Origin: a virus
Reading direction: 5' to 3' (one strand)
Length of the DNA: 23,987 nt
IMG/VR virus record: IMGVR_UViG_3300027608_003751
Location: 1-23,987 of that record
Below, in pieces: positions 1 through 5,455 of this stretch; the stretch's first letter is position 1, and each line of letters begins with the position of its first letter. A program made the translations under genes and the position numbers. A model generated the notes under the pieces. It worked only from the letters and a program-made list of their open reading frames with translations. It had not been told where the DNA came from and searched no databases.

Positions 1-246
1 GCTGTCTTCGAGCATTATGTCGCTAATCCACTTACCTTTTTTGTCGATAGCAAACATTAATTTGCAAAGGCCATCTTTGCCGAATTCTTCGTAAACCCGG
101 CTGGTAATTAAATCCAAAAGGTGGGAGCGATACATGGTCTCGGCGCTTACGGCGTTCGACATGTATTCACTCAACCAAAGTGCTAGTTCTTCTCTAGAGG
201 GTTCATCATCTTCAAACTCTGAGTTGTGTTCGAGATTTTCGTCCAT
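1..246 (-). CDS. Hypothetical protein, cut by the window edge
   Basis: An open frame starts at ATG 246-244 and runs off the left edge after 82 codons without a stop. The ATG follows AAAGGACTAAAG, a good Shine-Dalgarno at normal spacing. The visible product starts MDENLEHNSEFEDDEPSREE, so it has a very acidic N-terminus, followed by a region predicted to be helical (ELALWLSEYMSNAV, HLLDLITSRVYEEFG) and a small strand-like end. I recognise no family. It has its own near-consensus promoter overlapping the end of the DUF932 gene, so it can be expressed separately from the operon upstream of it. Confidence 0.75.
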   Translation of the reverse strand, partial: MDENLEHNSEFEDDEPSREELALWLSEYMSNAVSAETMYRSHLLDLITSRVYEEFGKDGLCKLMFAIDKKGKWISDIMLEDS

Positions 247-264
247 CTTTAGTCCTTTGTTGTT

Positions 265-292
265 CTTATATTTTACTCAGACTAAGTGTCAA
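265..292 (-). promoter_or_regulatory. Sigma70-like promoter TTGACA-16-TATAAG with spacer palindrome
   Basis: On the minus strand, a perfect -35 TTGACA (292-287) is followed after 16 bases by TATAAG (270-265), 19 bases before the ATG of the leftmost gene. The -35 overlaps the TGA stop of the DUF932 gene. An imperfect 13-bp palindrome (ACTCAGACTAAGT, 275-287, 10 of 13 positions symmetric) fills the spacer and touches the -35, so it could be an operator. This promoter is unlike the TAGACATCTG class found further right. Confidence 0.7.
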
Positions 293-1314
293 GCCAGCGA
301 AAGAATAATTTCCTGAGCTTTAATCTTTCTCAAAGTGACCCATGAGTTGTTATCCATTGACGCCATTGCTCGTTCTTTTGGGGCAGCATCTCTGAAGTGG
401 TCGAGATATTCCACGATGGCGTTATATGTAGACCACCCATTAAAACCAAAGCCGCCGCCATTTTTATCATTTGCGTAAACACCTCTAACTAAAGACAGAG
501 TGTTCTCTCTATTTTTCTTTTGTCTGTCAGTCTCACCCGTGGCCGCCGGGAATACTCCATTAAGAACTTTTGCGAGGCTCTGAGAGTGTGGAGCAACCGG
601 GATTGATAATAGTTTTTCTGCTGTTTCTCGAAACGATTTCGCCCAGTCAGTAGAGAACTCCAAGACCTTTTGTGCTTCTTCCATTGCTATGTCGGCGTTA
701 CGAGTGTGCCGCGCCGTGAATACTCTGTTCGCTGACTTAATTCCGGCCATGACTGTATTTTTACAAACCGCCCTGACGCTGGTATTAGCAAAAGTAATCG
801 GAGTACGCCCGTTATGTCCGTTTCGTACTAAGAGATATCTCTCTATCTTGTCATTGATACCTGTTGGGTCGATAATCAGTTGCCCCAAATCGATTGATGA
901 GAAGAACTCTCGCCCACCATCAAGAACGCCGCAAGTATCTATGATGGCTTCACCCTTACTTGCCCCCACAACTGCTAAGGCTCTTTCTAGACACTCAATA
1001 TTCTGTTGGACTACATAGCGAGTCCCTACGGTAGAGAGCCCATCAAAGGTGCCATCCGGATTCACCCGTACAGTGGCACGACTGTCATCAATAAGGATGG
1101 CTTTGCCGTCCGGATTACGCATTGGTTCGCCGGAATCATCACAGACTGCCACCCGTGTAGTTACAACATCAAAGTCAGCCTGCGCAGCTCTGAGCATCTC
1201 TGGGGCTGTCTGGAGCCCCGACATCCGAACCCCCAATTTGTGCCAAGGGACTTCTCTGTCAGCAAAAGCCATACGAGCAGTGCCGTCTTTGTTAATTTCT
1301 AACCCGTGAGCCAT
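289..1314 (-). CDS. DUF932 / phage-plasmid-like protein
   Basis: The 341-residue product starts MAHGLEINKDGTARMAFADREVPWHKLGV. A start with 'MAH', followed by a 'PWHxLG' motif, is the signature of the phage/plasmid-like DUF932 family (TIGR03299), and the length is normal for that family. I chose ATG 1314-1312 rather than the in-frame ATG 45 bases upstream because GAGAGG lies 9 bases before it and because family members begin here. The extra upstream residues would also run through a palindrome at 1336-1355. DUF932 proteins are common on phages and mobile elements, and their biochemical role is not established. A relation to recombination or replication has been suggested only by context. The C-terminus (WSTYNAIVEYLDHFRD) is family-like. 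Confidence 0.85.
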   Translation of the reverse strand: MAHGLEINKDGTARMAFADREVPWHKLGVRMSGLQTAPEMLRAAQADFDVVTTRVAVCDDSGEPMRNPDGKAILIDDSRATVRVNPDGTFDGLSTVGTRYVVQQNIECLERALAVVGASKGEAIIDTCGVLDGGREFFSSIDLGQLIIDPTGINDKIERYLLVRNGHNGRTPITFANTSVRAVCKNTVMAGIKSANRVFTARHTRNADIAMEEAQKVLEFSTDWAKSFRETAEKLLSIPVAPHSQSLAKVLNGVFPAATGETDRQKKNRENTLSLVRGVYANDKNGGGFGFNGWSTYNAIVEYLDHFRDAAPKERAMASMDNNSWVTLRKIKAQEIILSLA

Positions 1315-1335
1315 TGTGTCTTGCCTCTCTATGTG

Positions 1336-1355
1336 TTCAGATAAATCTATCTGAA
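1336..1355. promoter_or_regulatory. Perfect 8+8 bp palindrome, GATA-N4-TATC core (site a)
   Basis: TTCAGATAAATCTATCTGAA is an 8-bp inverted repeat with a 4-base centre, 22-41 bases upstream of the DUF932 start. On the minus strand its core reads GATAGATTTATC, identical to the core of the palindrome at 5442-5455. It may be a DNA operator. In the transcript it would be an 8-bp hairpin just before the Shine-Dalgarno, so post-transcriptional control is also possible. Confidence 0.6.
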
Positions 1356-1395
1356 ACAAGCATAGCCCTGAGTGGCTGGCTACGGCGTAAACAGT

Positions 1396-1665
1396 TTATT
1401 TGCTTGGCATAAATACAGTCGTGCCGATTACTAAATCAGTTCCATAAGTTTTCATAGCCGTATCGGTTGCCTTCTGGATATTGCCAGAACACTTCTGTTC
1501 AGCAATCCCCCAGAGAGTGTCGCCCTCTACTACGAGATGACCAGAGTTATCGCACGAGAACTCCTCTTTAGTGATGGATATCGTTGTCAATCCCAGAGCA
1601 ACACCCAGAACCAGTATGACCAGAAACTGAATTGTTTTTCTATTGGCAATAAGGTTGCTGTTCAT
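1396..1665 (-). CDS. Small membrane-anchored LysM-domain protein
   Basis: The 89-residue protein has a short basic N-terminus (MNSNLIANRKTIQ), one hydrophobic helix at about residues 13-32 (FLVILVLGVALGLTTISI), and a C-terminal LysM-like module with the typical 'VEGDTLWGIAEQKC' start. LysM domains bind peptidoglycan N-acetylglucosamine, so the protein is expected to sit in the cytoplasmic membrane with the LysM part in the cell wall. The layout resembles small cell-division inhibitors of the YneA type and small phage LysM proteins; which role applies here is unknown. The start ATG shares one base with the upstream stop (TAATG), implying translational coupling. The two Cys residues flanking the LysM core could form a disulfide. 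Confidence 0.75.
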   Translation of the reverse strand: MNSNLIANRKTIQFLVILVLGVALGLTTISITKEEFSCDNSGHLVVEGDTLWGIAEQKCSGNIQKATDTAMKTYGTDLVIGTTVFMPSK

Positions 1666-1964
1666 TACGCACCTACCTTTTGGACTTCAGAGAAACCGAC
1701 ATTTTCGCAACGATAGACCTTGTCGTCAATCTCAATCTCATCACCGACACTCAAGGCAGTGTGAGTGCGATTAGGTGAGAGCAACGGCTCAACAATATCC
1801 CAGACCCAACCCGTGTAGAGATTAAGGTCAGCGAAAACCTTTTCACAAAATGCGATGTGGTCTTCTGGCAAAATCGTAACGCTGTTAAACGAAACAGACG
1901 AAACCACTCGCCCACTTTCCAAATAATCACCGAACGCCTTAAGAGTAATAGTTACCTTGCTCAT
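1665..1964 (-). CDS. Hypothetical protein, 99 aa
   Basis: First gene of the operon driven by the promoter at 1993-2022. The ATG at 1964 follows the shared leader GAAAGGGGATACATA. The product alternates beta-strand-like stretches (VTITLKAFGDYL, VVSSVSFNSVTIL) with a C-terminal segment (LSVGDEIEIDDKVYRCENVGF) that resembles a small beta-barrel. I recognise no family. Its stop overlaps the start of the LysM protein gene by one base, so the two are probably made together. Confidence 0.75.
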   Translation of the reverse strand: MSKVTITLKAFGDYLESGRVVSSVSFNSVTILPEDHIAFCEKVFADLNLYTGWVWDIVEPLLSPNRTHTALSVGDEIEIDDKVYRCENVGFSEVQKVGA

Positions 1965-1992
1965 TATGTATCCCCTTTCTTGAGATGAATAA

Positions 1993-2022
1993 ATTGTATC
2001 TGACCCCTACAACAAATGTCCA
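1993..2022 (-). promoter_or_regulatory. TAGACATCTG-class promoter, copy 1
   Basis: Minus strand -35 TGGACA (2022-2017), 18-base spacer, -10 TACAAT (1998-1993). The box beyond the -35 (TGGACATTTG) differs by two bases from the other copies. It is followed by the near-invariant leader CATCTCAAGAAAGGGGATAC and the ATG at 1964. Confidence 0.75.
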
Positions 2023-2051
2023 GTCAGTGCTGTGTAGATAGCCCCGCCCCA

Positions 2052-2312
2052 TTACCTTCCAAGTTTGATTCGGACTTCCTGATGCTTTGGGCAATCATCG
2101 TATGGATTTTCCTCGTGAGAATTATCCTCACACCCACACCAGCCAAATATCGCTATTTGTTTTTCGTGAGTGAGAGTGCTTGCTTCGTCATAAGAATACG
2201 AGCGCTGTGATGGGTCGCTTGCGCAATCATTACATAGTTGCCCGTCAGCGTGTGGACAGAATCCCCAGCGCGCCACAAACCCGTCAAGGCTTTCGTCAAA
2301 AGTTGTATTCAT
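2052..2312 (-). CDS. Small Cys-rich hypothetical protein
   Basis: The 86-residue protein contains CPH, CNDC, CGC and CPKH groups (six cysteines plus several histidines), which could bind one or two zinc ions. It is rich in acidic residues. No known family is recognised. The ATG follows GGAGAGGAGAAC, a strong Shine-Dalgarno, and lies three bases after the upstream stop. It is the last gene of the four-gene operon transcribed from the promoter at 2994-3023, and the next promoter (1993-2022) lies just beyond it. Confidence 0.7.
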   Translation of the reverse strand: MNTTFDESLDGFVARWGFCPHADGQLCNDCASDPSQRSYSYDEASTLTHEKQIAIFGWCGCEDNSHEENPYDDCPKHQEVRIKLGR

Positions 2313-2315
2313 TAT

Positions 2316-2507
2316 TTAGTTCTCCTCTCCAGTAGTCCAAGCCAAAACTTCGTGTGCTATTGACGAGACATCAAGACCGTAGTAGTCAATGATGAGTTGG
2401 TTAGCCGTAGTCTCTGCTGTCTCTTCATCGGGCGCTTCCACATTTACGGTCATCACAAAATAATCAGCAACGAACTGAACTGTGTAGTATTTTGTTTTTA
2501 TTTTCAT
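2316..2507 (-). CDS. Hypothetical protein, 63 aa
   Basis: The product starts MKIKTKYYTVQFVADYFVMTVNVEAPDEETA and looks like a small alpha/beta fold with two amphipathic strands. An in-frame start 36 bases upstream exists inside the preceding gene. I chose the ATG at 2507 because it forms a TAATG overlap with the upstream stop and has GAGG before it, the arrangement seen across this operon. No family recognised. Confidence 0.7.
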   Translation of the reverse strand: MKIKTKYYTVQFVADYFVMTVNVEAPDEETAETTANQLIIDYYGLDVSSIAHEVLAWTTGEEN

Positions 2508-2752
2508 TACTCTGCCTCGCTTTTCGCTAATTTCTTTTTCCAATTCTTAGCGCAACTGTGGCAATATGGAATTGGTTTGAGTTTTTGTCCTCTGTCCTCA
2601 AATATCCACTCACCCATCGGCGCACCACTTCGCTTACTCATATCTTCAACGAGTTGCCCAATCGTGTCATAAACATAAATTCCACGATTATCGCAAGTAT
2701 GACATTCTGCTCGCCAACCAAAACCAAAAAGAACAGGCTCTTTCTTAATCAT
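2507..2752 (-). CDS. Small zinc-ribbon-like hypothetical protein
   Basis: The 81-residue protein carries two CxxC knuckles (CHTC near residue 17 and CHSC near residue 64) separated by a helical stretch (TIGQLVEDMSKR). This is a typical four-Cys zinc-ribbon arrangement. The C-terminus is very basic (NWKKKLAKSEAE), so nucleic acid or protein binding is plausible. The ATG directly abuts the upstream TAA, and the stop overlaps the next start, so it is translated as part of the operon. Confidence 0.72.
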   Translation of the reverse strand: MIKKEPVLFGFGWRAECHTCDNRGIYVYDTIGQLVEDMSKRSGAPMGEWIFEDRGQKLKPIPYCHSCAKNWKKKLAKSEAE

Positions 2753-2965
2753 TTACAGCCCCAGCGCGTCGCACGCATCTTTTGTCATCTTGCGACTAGC
2801 GTCAATCACATCACCAAGCAAACTAACTTGCTGTTGTCTTGCTTCTTTTGTTGTGACAAGCCCACGCCGAGTTTGTTCAGCGAGTTTGCCTAACTGATTA
2901 ACTAACTCCAGCAATCCATCTTGAGCATCGCGTAACTCTTGCACCACTTTAGTTTCTGTGTTCAT
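2753..2965 (-). CDS. Hypothetical helical protein, 70 aa
   Basis: First gene of its operon. An open frame reaches 16 codons further upstream, but those codons cross the promoter at 2994-3023, and the ATG at 2965 directly follows the shared leader GAAAGGGGATACACA. The product (MNTETKVVQELRDAQDGLLE...) is almost entirely heptad-like helix, consistent with a short coiled coil (LLELVNQLGKLAEQTRRGLVTTKEARQQQ). No family recognised. Confidence 0.72.
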   Translation of the reverse strand: MNTETKVVQELRDAQDGLLELVNQLGKLAEQTRRGLVTTKEARQQQVSLLGDVIDASRKMTKDACDALGL

Positions 2966-2993
2966 TGTGTATCCCCTTTCTTGAGATGGGTCA

Positions 2994-3023
2994 ATACTAG
3001 GTCGCCTATACAACAGATGTCTA
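2994..3023 (-). promoter_or_regulatory. TAGACATCTG-class promoter, copy 2
   Basis: Minus strand TAGACA (3023-3018) with the conserved TCTG extension, 18-base spacer, -10 TAGTAT (2999-2994). The leader CATCTCAAGAAAGGGGATAC leads to the ATG at 2965. A 13-bp perfect hairpin (3031-3071) begins eight bases upstream of the -35. Confidence 0.75.
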
Positions 3024-3030
3024 GCCAGTT

Positions 3031-3168
3031 ATTTAACACCGATAAGGTCGCGGGGCTCATCGGTGTTAAATCTCTGCTTGCGTTTCAGAGAATCAGTGTG
3101 GGGCTCGGCAGGTGAAAGGGGGTAAGACACCGAGCCCCACGATATGTCTCAGTCAGTCAAGACTGAGA
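3031..3168. other. Cluster of four perfect hairpins, candidate structured RNA or termination region
   Basis: Four consecutive perfect inverted repeats fill this gap. Arms are 3031-3043/3059-3071 (13 bp), 3071-3076/3086-3091 (6 bp), 3098-3108/3130-3140 (11 bp, GC-rich) and 3147-3154/3161-3168 (8 bp, 6-base loop). No stem is followed by a clear T-run on either strand, so none is a canonical intrinsic terminator. The loop of the first hairpin contains GGGGCTC (3052-3058), which is complementary to GAGCCCC (3132-3138) in the third stem. A pseudoknot or an alternative fold is therefore possible. The strand of any RNA is unknown. Leftward read-through from the gene at 3175 would enter it. Confidence 0.55.
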
Positions 3169-3174
3169 GCGAAC

Positions 3175-3381
3175 TTAATTGAGTAGCCAATCTAGGGTGC
3201 TATTCAGATTGACAAATATAAACCAAAGCAAAAGAATTACCGAAACAAATAATTGAGGGGTAATCTTTTTTGTTCTTATGAATATCTTTATATTCTTAAG
3301 CGCCCACCAGATAAGAACTACCCATAGCGATATGGCGAATACAAAAACTCCGATAATAAAAATTGTCCAGTTATCAATCAT
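3175..3381 (-). CDS. Small two-helix membrane protein
   Basis: The 68-residue protein has two strong transmembrane segments, about residues 6-28 (TIFIIGVFVFAISLWVVLIWW) and 44-60 (LFVSVILLLWFIFVNL), joined by a basic loop (KNIKIFIRTKKITPQ). The basic loop suggests that it faces the cytoplasm. Size and topology would fit a class II holin or another small phage membrane protein, but nothing specific proves that, and the lysozyme-like gene is more than 5 kb away. The ATG overlaps the upstream gene's end by 8 bases. Four hairpins follow its stop. Confidence 0.7.
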   Translation of the reverse strand: MIDNWTIFIIGVFVFAISLWVVLIWWALKNIKIFIRTKKITPQLFVSVILLLWFIFVNLNSTLDWLLN

Positions 3382-3823
3382 TTAAGTCTCCATTAAATTC
3401 AGTAGGGTCTTCTTTATCAAAGAACCAGTCATCAGAATTAAAGCGATTCTTTTTGGGTGTTCGCAGTCTGATGACCGAGAATCGTAATCTCAGGTTTCGT
3501 GGTTGAGCCTCTATCCATTTACAAGCCTCAGCGCCGTTAGCAAAAACTCCATAGTGCCTATCACTACCTGATAGCAAGAGAATTACGGGAGTCGTGAATT
3601 CTTGAGTGATAAAGTCTCGGCGTTTATTTTGTTCGCTATCGCTTTGTTCTTTGCGAATCACTATCTCTCTTTTGACTTGAGAGATATCTTTTTCGTTTTG
3701 TTGCTGAGAGAGTTCTATATCTACTAGGTATTCATCAAGTTCCTCATCAGTCATCATAGAGAGAAAGACCTCAAAAGAATCTCTGATATTTATTGTTGGG
3801 TCAGTCTTTTTTTCTGATATCAC
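3374..3823 (-). CDS. Hypothetical protein with central coiled coil, GTG start
   Basis: The 149-residue protein starts at GTG 3823-3821, whose bases overlap the upstream TGA in a GTGA four-base overlap. Residues 20-75 are charged and helical (MMTDEELDEYLVDIELSQQQ onward), and the C-terminal half has an alpha/beta look with YGVFANGAEACKWIEAQPRN and a final acidic tail. The 'YGVFANGAEAcKWIE' stretch resembles small phage proteins of unknown function. I assign no function. Confidence 0.7.
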   Translation of the reverse strand: MISEKKTDPTINIRDSFEVFLSMMTDEELDEYLVDIELSQQQNEKDISQVKREIVIRKEQSDSEQNKRRDFITQEFTTPVILLLSGSDRHYGVFANGAEACKWIEAQPRNLRLRFSVIRLRTPKKNRFNSDDWFFDKEDPTEFNGDLND

Positions 3824-3987
3824 TTTGACTTCCTTGACGGGTGGGCAACAACTGATGAGACATTAAGTAGTGAGCCTTTTTCAAGTAGTCCTCTGACAAG
3901 TTGTTCAGTAGTCCACAAATTTTCTAAGCCATCTTTGTTTTTGTTTTGCGAAACAATAATTGTAAATGTCTCTAATTCTCCACTCAC
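3820..3987 (-). CDS. Small hypothetical protein, 55 aa, GTG start
   Basis: This short gene begins at GTG 3987-3985, about eight bases after AAAAAGGGGGAT, a strong Shine-Dalgarno, with an in-frame TAG two codons upstream that fixes the start. The product begins MSGELETFTIIVSQNKNKDG and ends with a basic SRKSK. Its TGA stop overlaps the next GTG start by four bases (GTGA). It is the first gene of the operon driven by the promoter at 4036-4064. No family recognised, but context and coding signals make it real. Confidence 0.65.
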   Translation of the reverse strand: MSGELETFTIIVSQNKNKDGLENLWTTEQLVRGLLEKGSLLNVSSVVAHPSRKSK

Positions 3988-4035
3988 TGACTATCCCCCT
4001 TTTTAGTTTTGTTGGTTGCTTCTTGAATTATGTCA

Positions 4036-4064
4036 ATCATATCGGTTAGTTCTACAGATGTCTA
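4036..4064 (-). promoter_or_regulatory. TAGACATCTG-class promoter, copy 3
   Basis: Minus strand TAGACA (4064-4059) plus TCTG, 17-base spacer, -10 TATGAT (4041-4036). Its leader is longer than and different from the other copies, but still ends in AAAAAGGGGGAT before the GTG at 3987. Confidence 0.75.
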
Positions 4065-4072
4065 GTCGGTGA

Positions 4073-4092
4073 TACCCGTAAGACACCCATAG
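4073..4092. repeat. Two 9-bp direct repeats, period 11, upstream of promoter copy 3
   Basis: The plus strand reads TACCCGTAA (4073-4081) and CACCCATAG (4084-4092), an 11-base period. The same pair occurs as perfect copies at 4838-4857 upstream of another promoter of the same class. Here the first repeat begins 8 bases from the -35, versus 18 bases there. Candidate activator site. Confidence 0.5.
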
Positions 4093-4100
4093 CCTACTGC

Positions 4101-4256
4101 CCTTTTTTCATTTCGGACTTTGGAAAATTTGATTTGGAAAAATATCTAACCCCTTTTTTTCATTTCGGACTTTGGAAAATTTGATTTGAGAAATTATGTA
4201 ATGCCTTTTTTTCATTTTGGACTTTGGAAAATTTTAGTTGGAAAAATATCTAACCG
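4101..4256. repeat. Three tandem 52-bp AT-rich repeats
   Basis: Three head-to-tail units of exactly 52 bp (4101-4152, 4153-4204, 4205-4256) share TTTTTTCATTTCGGACTTTG followed by GAAAATTTGATTTGGAAAAA with a few substitutions. Each unit contains the box TTGGAAAA once or twice. No open frame spans them and no unique spacers occur, so this is not CRISPR. Iterons of a replication origin, a protein-binding array or bent DNA are possible. Confidence 0.75.
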
Positions 4257-4327
4257 CATTTTTTTAGTTCGGGCTTTTTCTGTAATCGTATTTTTTTAGT
4301 TCGGGCTTTTTCTGTAATCGTATTTTT
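4256..4327. repeat. Two and a quarter tandem 32-bp repeats
   Basis: A second array abuts the 52-bp units. The 32-bp unit (4256-4287, 4288-4319, partial 4320-4327) begins with GCATTTTTTTAGTTCGGGCT or GTATTTTTTTAGTTCGGGCT. Its T-run plus TTCGGGCTTT core resembles the TTTCGGACTTT core of the 52-bp unit, suggesting common origin. Confidence 0.75.
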
Positions 4328-4347
4328 TGGGGTTAGTAGTTGCTCGT

Positions 4348-4533
4348 TCACTTCCACTCCTCTACTGCTAAGCCACACTCAGCGCAACTATGCTCAAGCA
4401 ATTCTGCTATGTGCCAAGTTGCGATAGGGTGCTTCTCGTTGCCTTCGGGGTCAGTGTCAGATAGTGAGTAGCCGTGTTCATAACAATAAATGTCAGCGAA
4501 CCACGAGTAGCCTACAGTGAATTTATCTCTCAC
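4348..4533 (-). CDS. Small Cys/His-containing hypothetical protein, GTG start
   Basis: The 61-residue protein starts at GTG 4533-4531, overlapping the upstream TGA by four bases (GTGA). It contains CYEHG near residue 17 and HSCAEC near residue 48, which together could bind one zinc. The rest is rich in aromatic and acidic residues. It is the second and last gene of the operon from the promoter at 4790-4819 and is followed by the tandem-repeat array. No family recognised. Confidence 0.68.
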   Translation of the reverse strand: MRDKFTVGYSWFADIYCYEHGYSLSDTDPEGNEKHPIATWHIAELLEHSCAECGLAVEEWK

Positions 4534-4760
4534 GATTGAAACTCCTTTTCAAGTTCAGTCATAATCTTCAGGTGGTCTTGGTATCGTGCTTCAATAAAGG
4601 CAATCGTGAGTGGCTCTAGATACTTCCAGATAGACGCTTCTAGTTCAGTGATGATGTTTTCTAGAGCGACACTTTTGTTGAACCACCTAAGTTGCTTAAA
4701 GAAGTTTAGGTCTTCGCTTTGCTCTATGTAGTTATCAAATGTAGTTTCTTTGATGTTCAT
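4530..4760 (-). CDS. Hypothetical helical protein, 76 aa
   Basis: First gene behind promoter copy 4. The ATG at 4760 follows the shared leader GAAAGGGGATACATA. The product is acidic and predicted to be mostly alpha-helical (NYIEQSEDLNFFKQL, ALENIITELEASIWKYLE, HLKIMTELEKEF). No family recognised. It is translationally coupled through GTGA to the Cys/His protein. Confidence 0.7.
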   Translation of the reverse strand: MNIKETTFDNYIEQSEDLNFFKQLRWFNKSVALENIITELEASIWKYLEPLTIAFIEARYQDHLKIMTELEKEFQS

Positions 4761-4789
4761 TATGTATCCCCTTTCATTGAGATGATTTA

Positions 4790-4819
4790 ACTATAGTAAG
4801 GCACTACTACAGATGTCTA
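4790..4819 (-). promoter_or_regulatory. TAGACATCTG-class promoter, copy 4
   Basis: Minus strand TAGACA (4819-4814) plus TCTG, 18-base spacer, -10 TATAGT (4795-4790). Leader CATCTCAATGAAAGGGGATA leads to the ATG at 4760. Confidence 0.78.
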
Positions 4820-4837
4820 GTTGTGTATGTATGTATT

Positions 4838-4857
4838 CACCCGTAGCACACCCGTAG
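4838..4857. repeat. Two perfect CACCCGTAG repeats, period 11
   Basis: CACCCGTAG at 4838-4846 and 4849-4857 lies 18 bases upstream of the -35 of promoter copy 4. The spacing of one helical turn, and the recurrence upstream of promoter copy 3, suggest a dimeric activator site. Confidence 0.5.
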
Positions 4858-4888
4858 CACTTGCGAACTACTGATGTGCCACGAGGGC

Positions 4889-4924
4889 GATGATGACGAT
4901 GATGATGTGTCGCGATGATGATGA
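4889..4924. repeat. GATGAT/GATGAC trinucleotide-like run
   Basis: A low-complexity stretch of GATGAT and GATGAC blocks interrupted by GTGTCGC lies immediately after the stop of the gene at 4925-5233. No gene is visible in 4858-4924. Confidence 0.6.
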
Positions 4925-5233
4925 CTATTTCTTTTGCCACTCAACTTTGTTCGCAACTTTTATATTTCGTTGAAGAAGGATTGATGACTGACTCAACTTG
5001 TTATGTTGTAATTTCCATATTGTCTCACCTTGTCTGAATCCTTCATCAGTTTTGATAGCACCAAGCAAGCAAGAGTAGGAAGGCATATAAAAGAAACCTT
5101 CAACAACTGCGATTGGACTATACGACTTCGCAATTACGAAATCATAACTAATGTCATTGTGAGTAATCGGACTAGAGAGTTCGTAAATGAATCCTAATCC
5201 ATCATTTGTCTTGCGTATTTTTTTGGCTAACAT
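4925..5233 (-). CDS. Hypothetical protein, 102 aa
   Basis: A monocistronic gene behind promoter copy 5. The ATG at 5233 follows GAAAGGGGATAAAAAATA. The product has a basic N-terminus (MLAKKIRKTNDG) and then a run of strand-like segments (LGFIYELSSPIT, YDFVIAKSYSPIAVVEGFFY). Its C-terminus is basic (ANKVEWQKK). No family recognised. Confidence 0.7.
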   Translation of the reverse strand: MLAKKIRKTNDGLGFIYELSSPITHNDISYDFVIAKSYSPIAVVEGFFYMPSYSCLLGAIKTDEGFRQGETIWKLQHNKLSQSSILLQRNIKVANKVEWQKK

Positions 5234-5265
5234 TATTTTTTATCCCCTTTCATTGAGATAACTAA

Positions 5266-5295
5266 ATCATAGTGAGACACTTCATCAGATGTCTA
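5266..5295 (-). promoter_or_regulatory. TAGACATCTG-class promoter, copy 5
   Basis: Minus strand TAGACA (5295-5290) plus TCTG, 18-base spacer, -10 TATGAT (5271-5266). Leader ATCTCAATGAAAGGGGATA leads to the ATG at 5233. The upstream CACCCGTAG repeats are absent here. Confidence 0.78.
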
Positions 5296-5340
5296 AGTGA
5301 TTATTCGTGAGCGTGATTACAAATAATCGAGATGCCACTT

Positions 5341-5455
5341 GTCGAATCGAATCGACATCGGGGTCAGCCCCGCCAAACTTTTTGGCGCACCCCAGTGGTG
5401 GTGGGGGTGCGTATTCCAAATTTTTTTGGTCGCCAAACTCCGGATAGATTTATCC
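5341..5455. other. Palindrome-dense noncoding stretch
   Basis: Six perfect short inverted repeats follow one another. Arms are 5341-5345/5352-5356 (GTCGA), 5359-5363/5368-5372 (CGGGG), 5371-5377/5381-5387 (CGCCAAA), 5386-5393/5404-5411 (CGCACCCC), 5416-5420/5425-5429 (CCAAA) and 5442-5446/5451-5455 (GGATA). The stretch is locally much richer in GC than its flanks. A 65-codon TTG-start frame on the minus strand crosses it, but has no ribosome site. Between 5296 and 5607 I see no convincing gene. A structured RNA, a terminator region protecting the leftward promoter, or an origin or attachment region are all possible. Confidence 0.55.
5442..5455. promoter_or_regulatory. GATA-N4-TATC palindrome (site b)
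   Basis: GGATAGATTTATCC is a 5+5 bp inverted repeat with centre GATT. Its 12-base core equals the minus-strand core of the palindrome at 1336-1355. It lies about 140 bp upstream of the winged-helix gene's -10. Confidence 0.5.

Noticed and set aside
4101-4327. Possible CRISPR array
   Set aside because: The repeats are directly head to tail with no unique spacers and no cas genes are present; the two periods (52 and 32) are tandem duplications.
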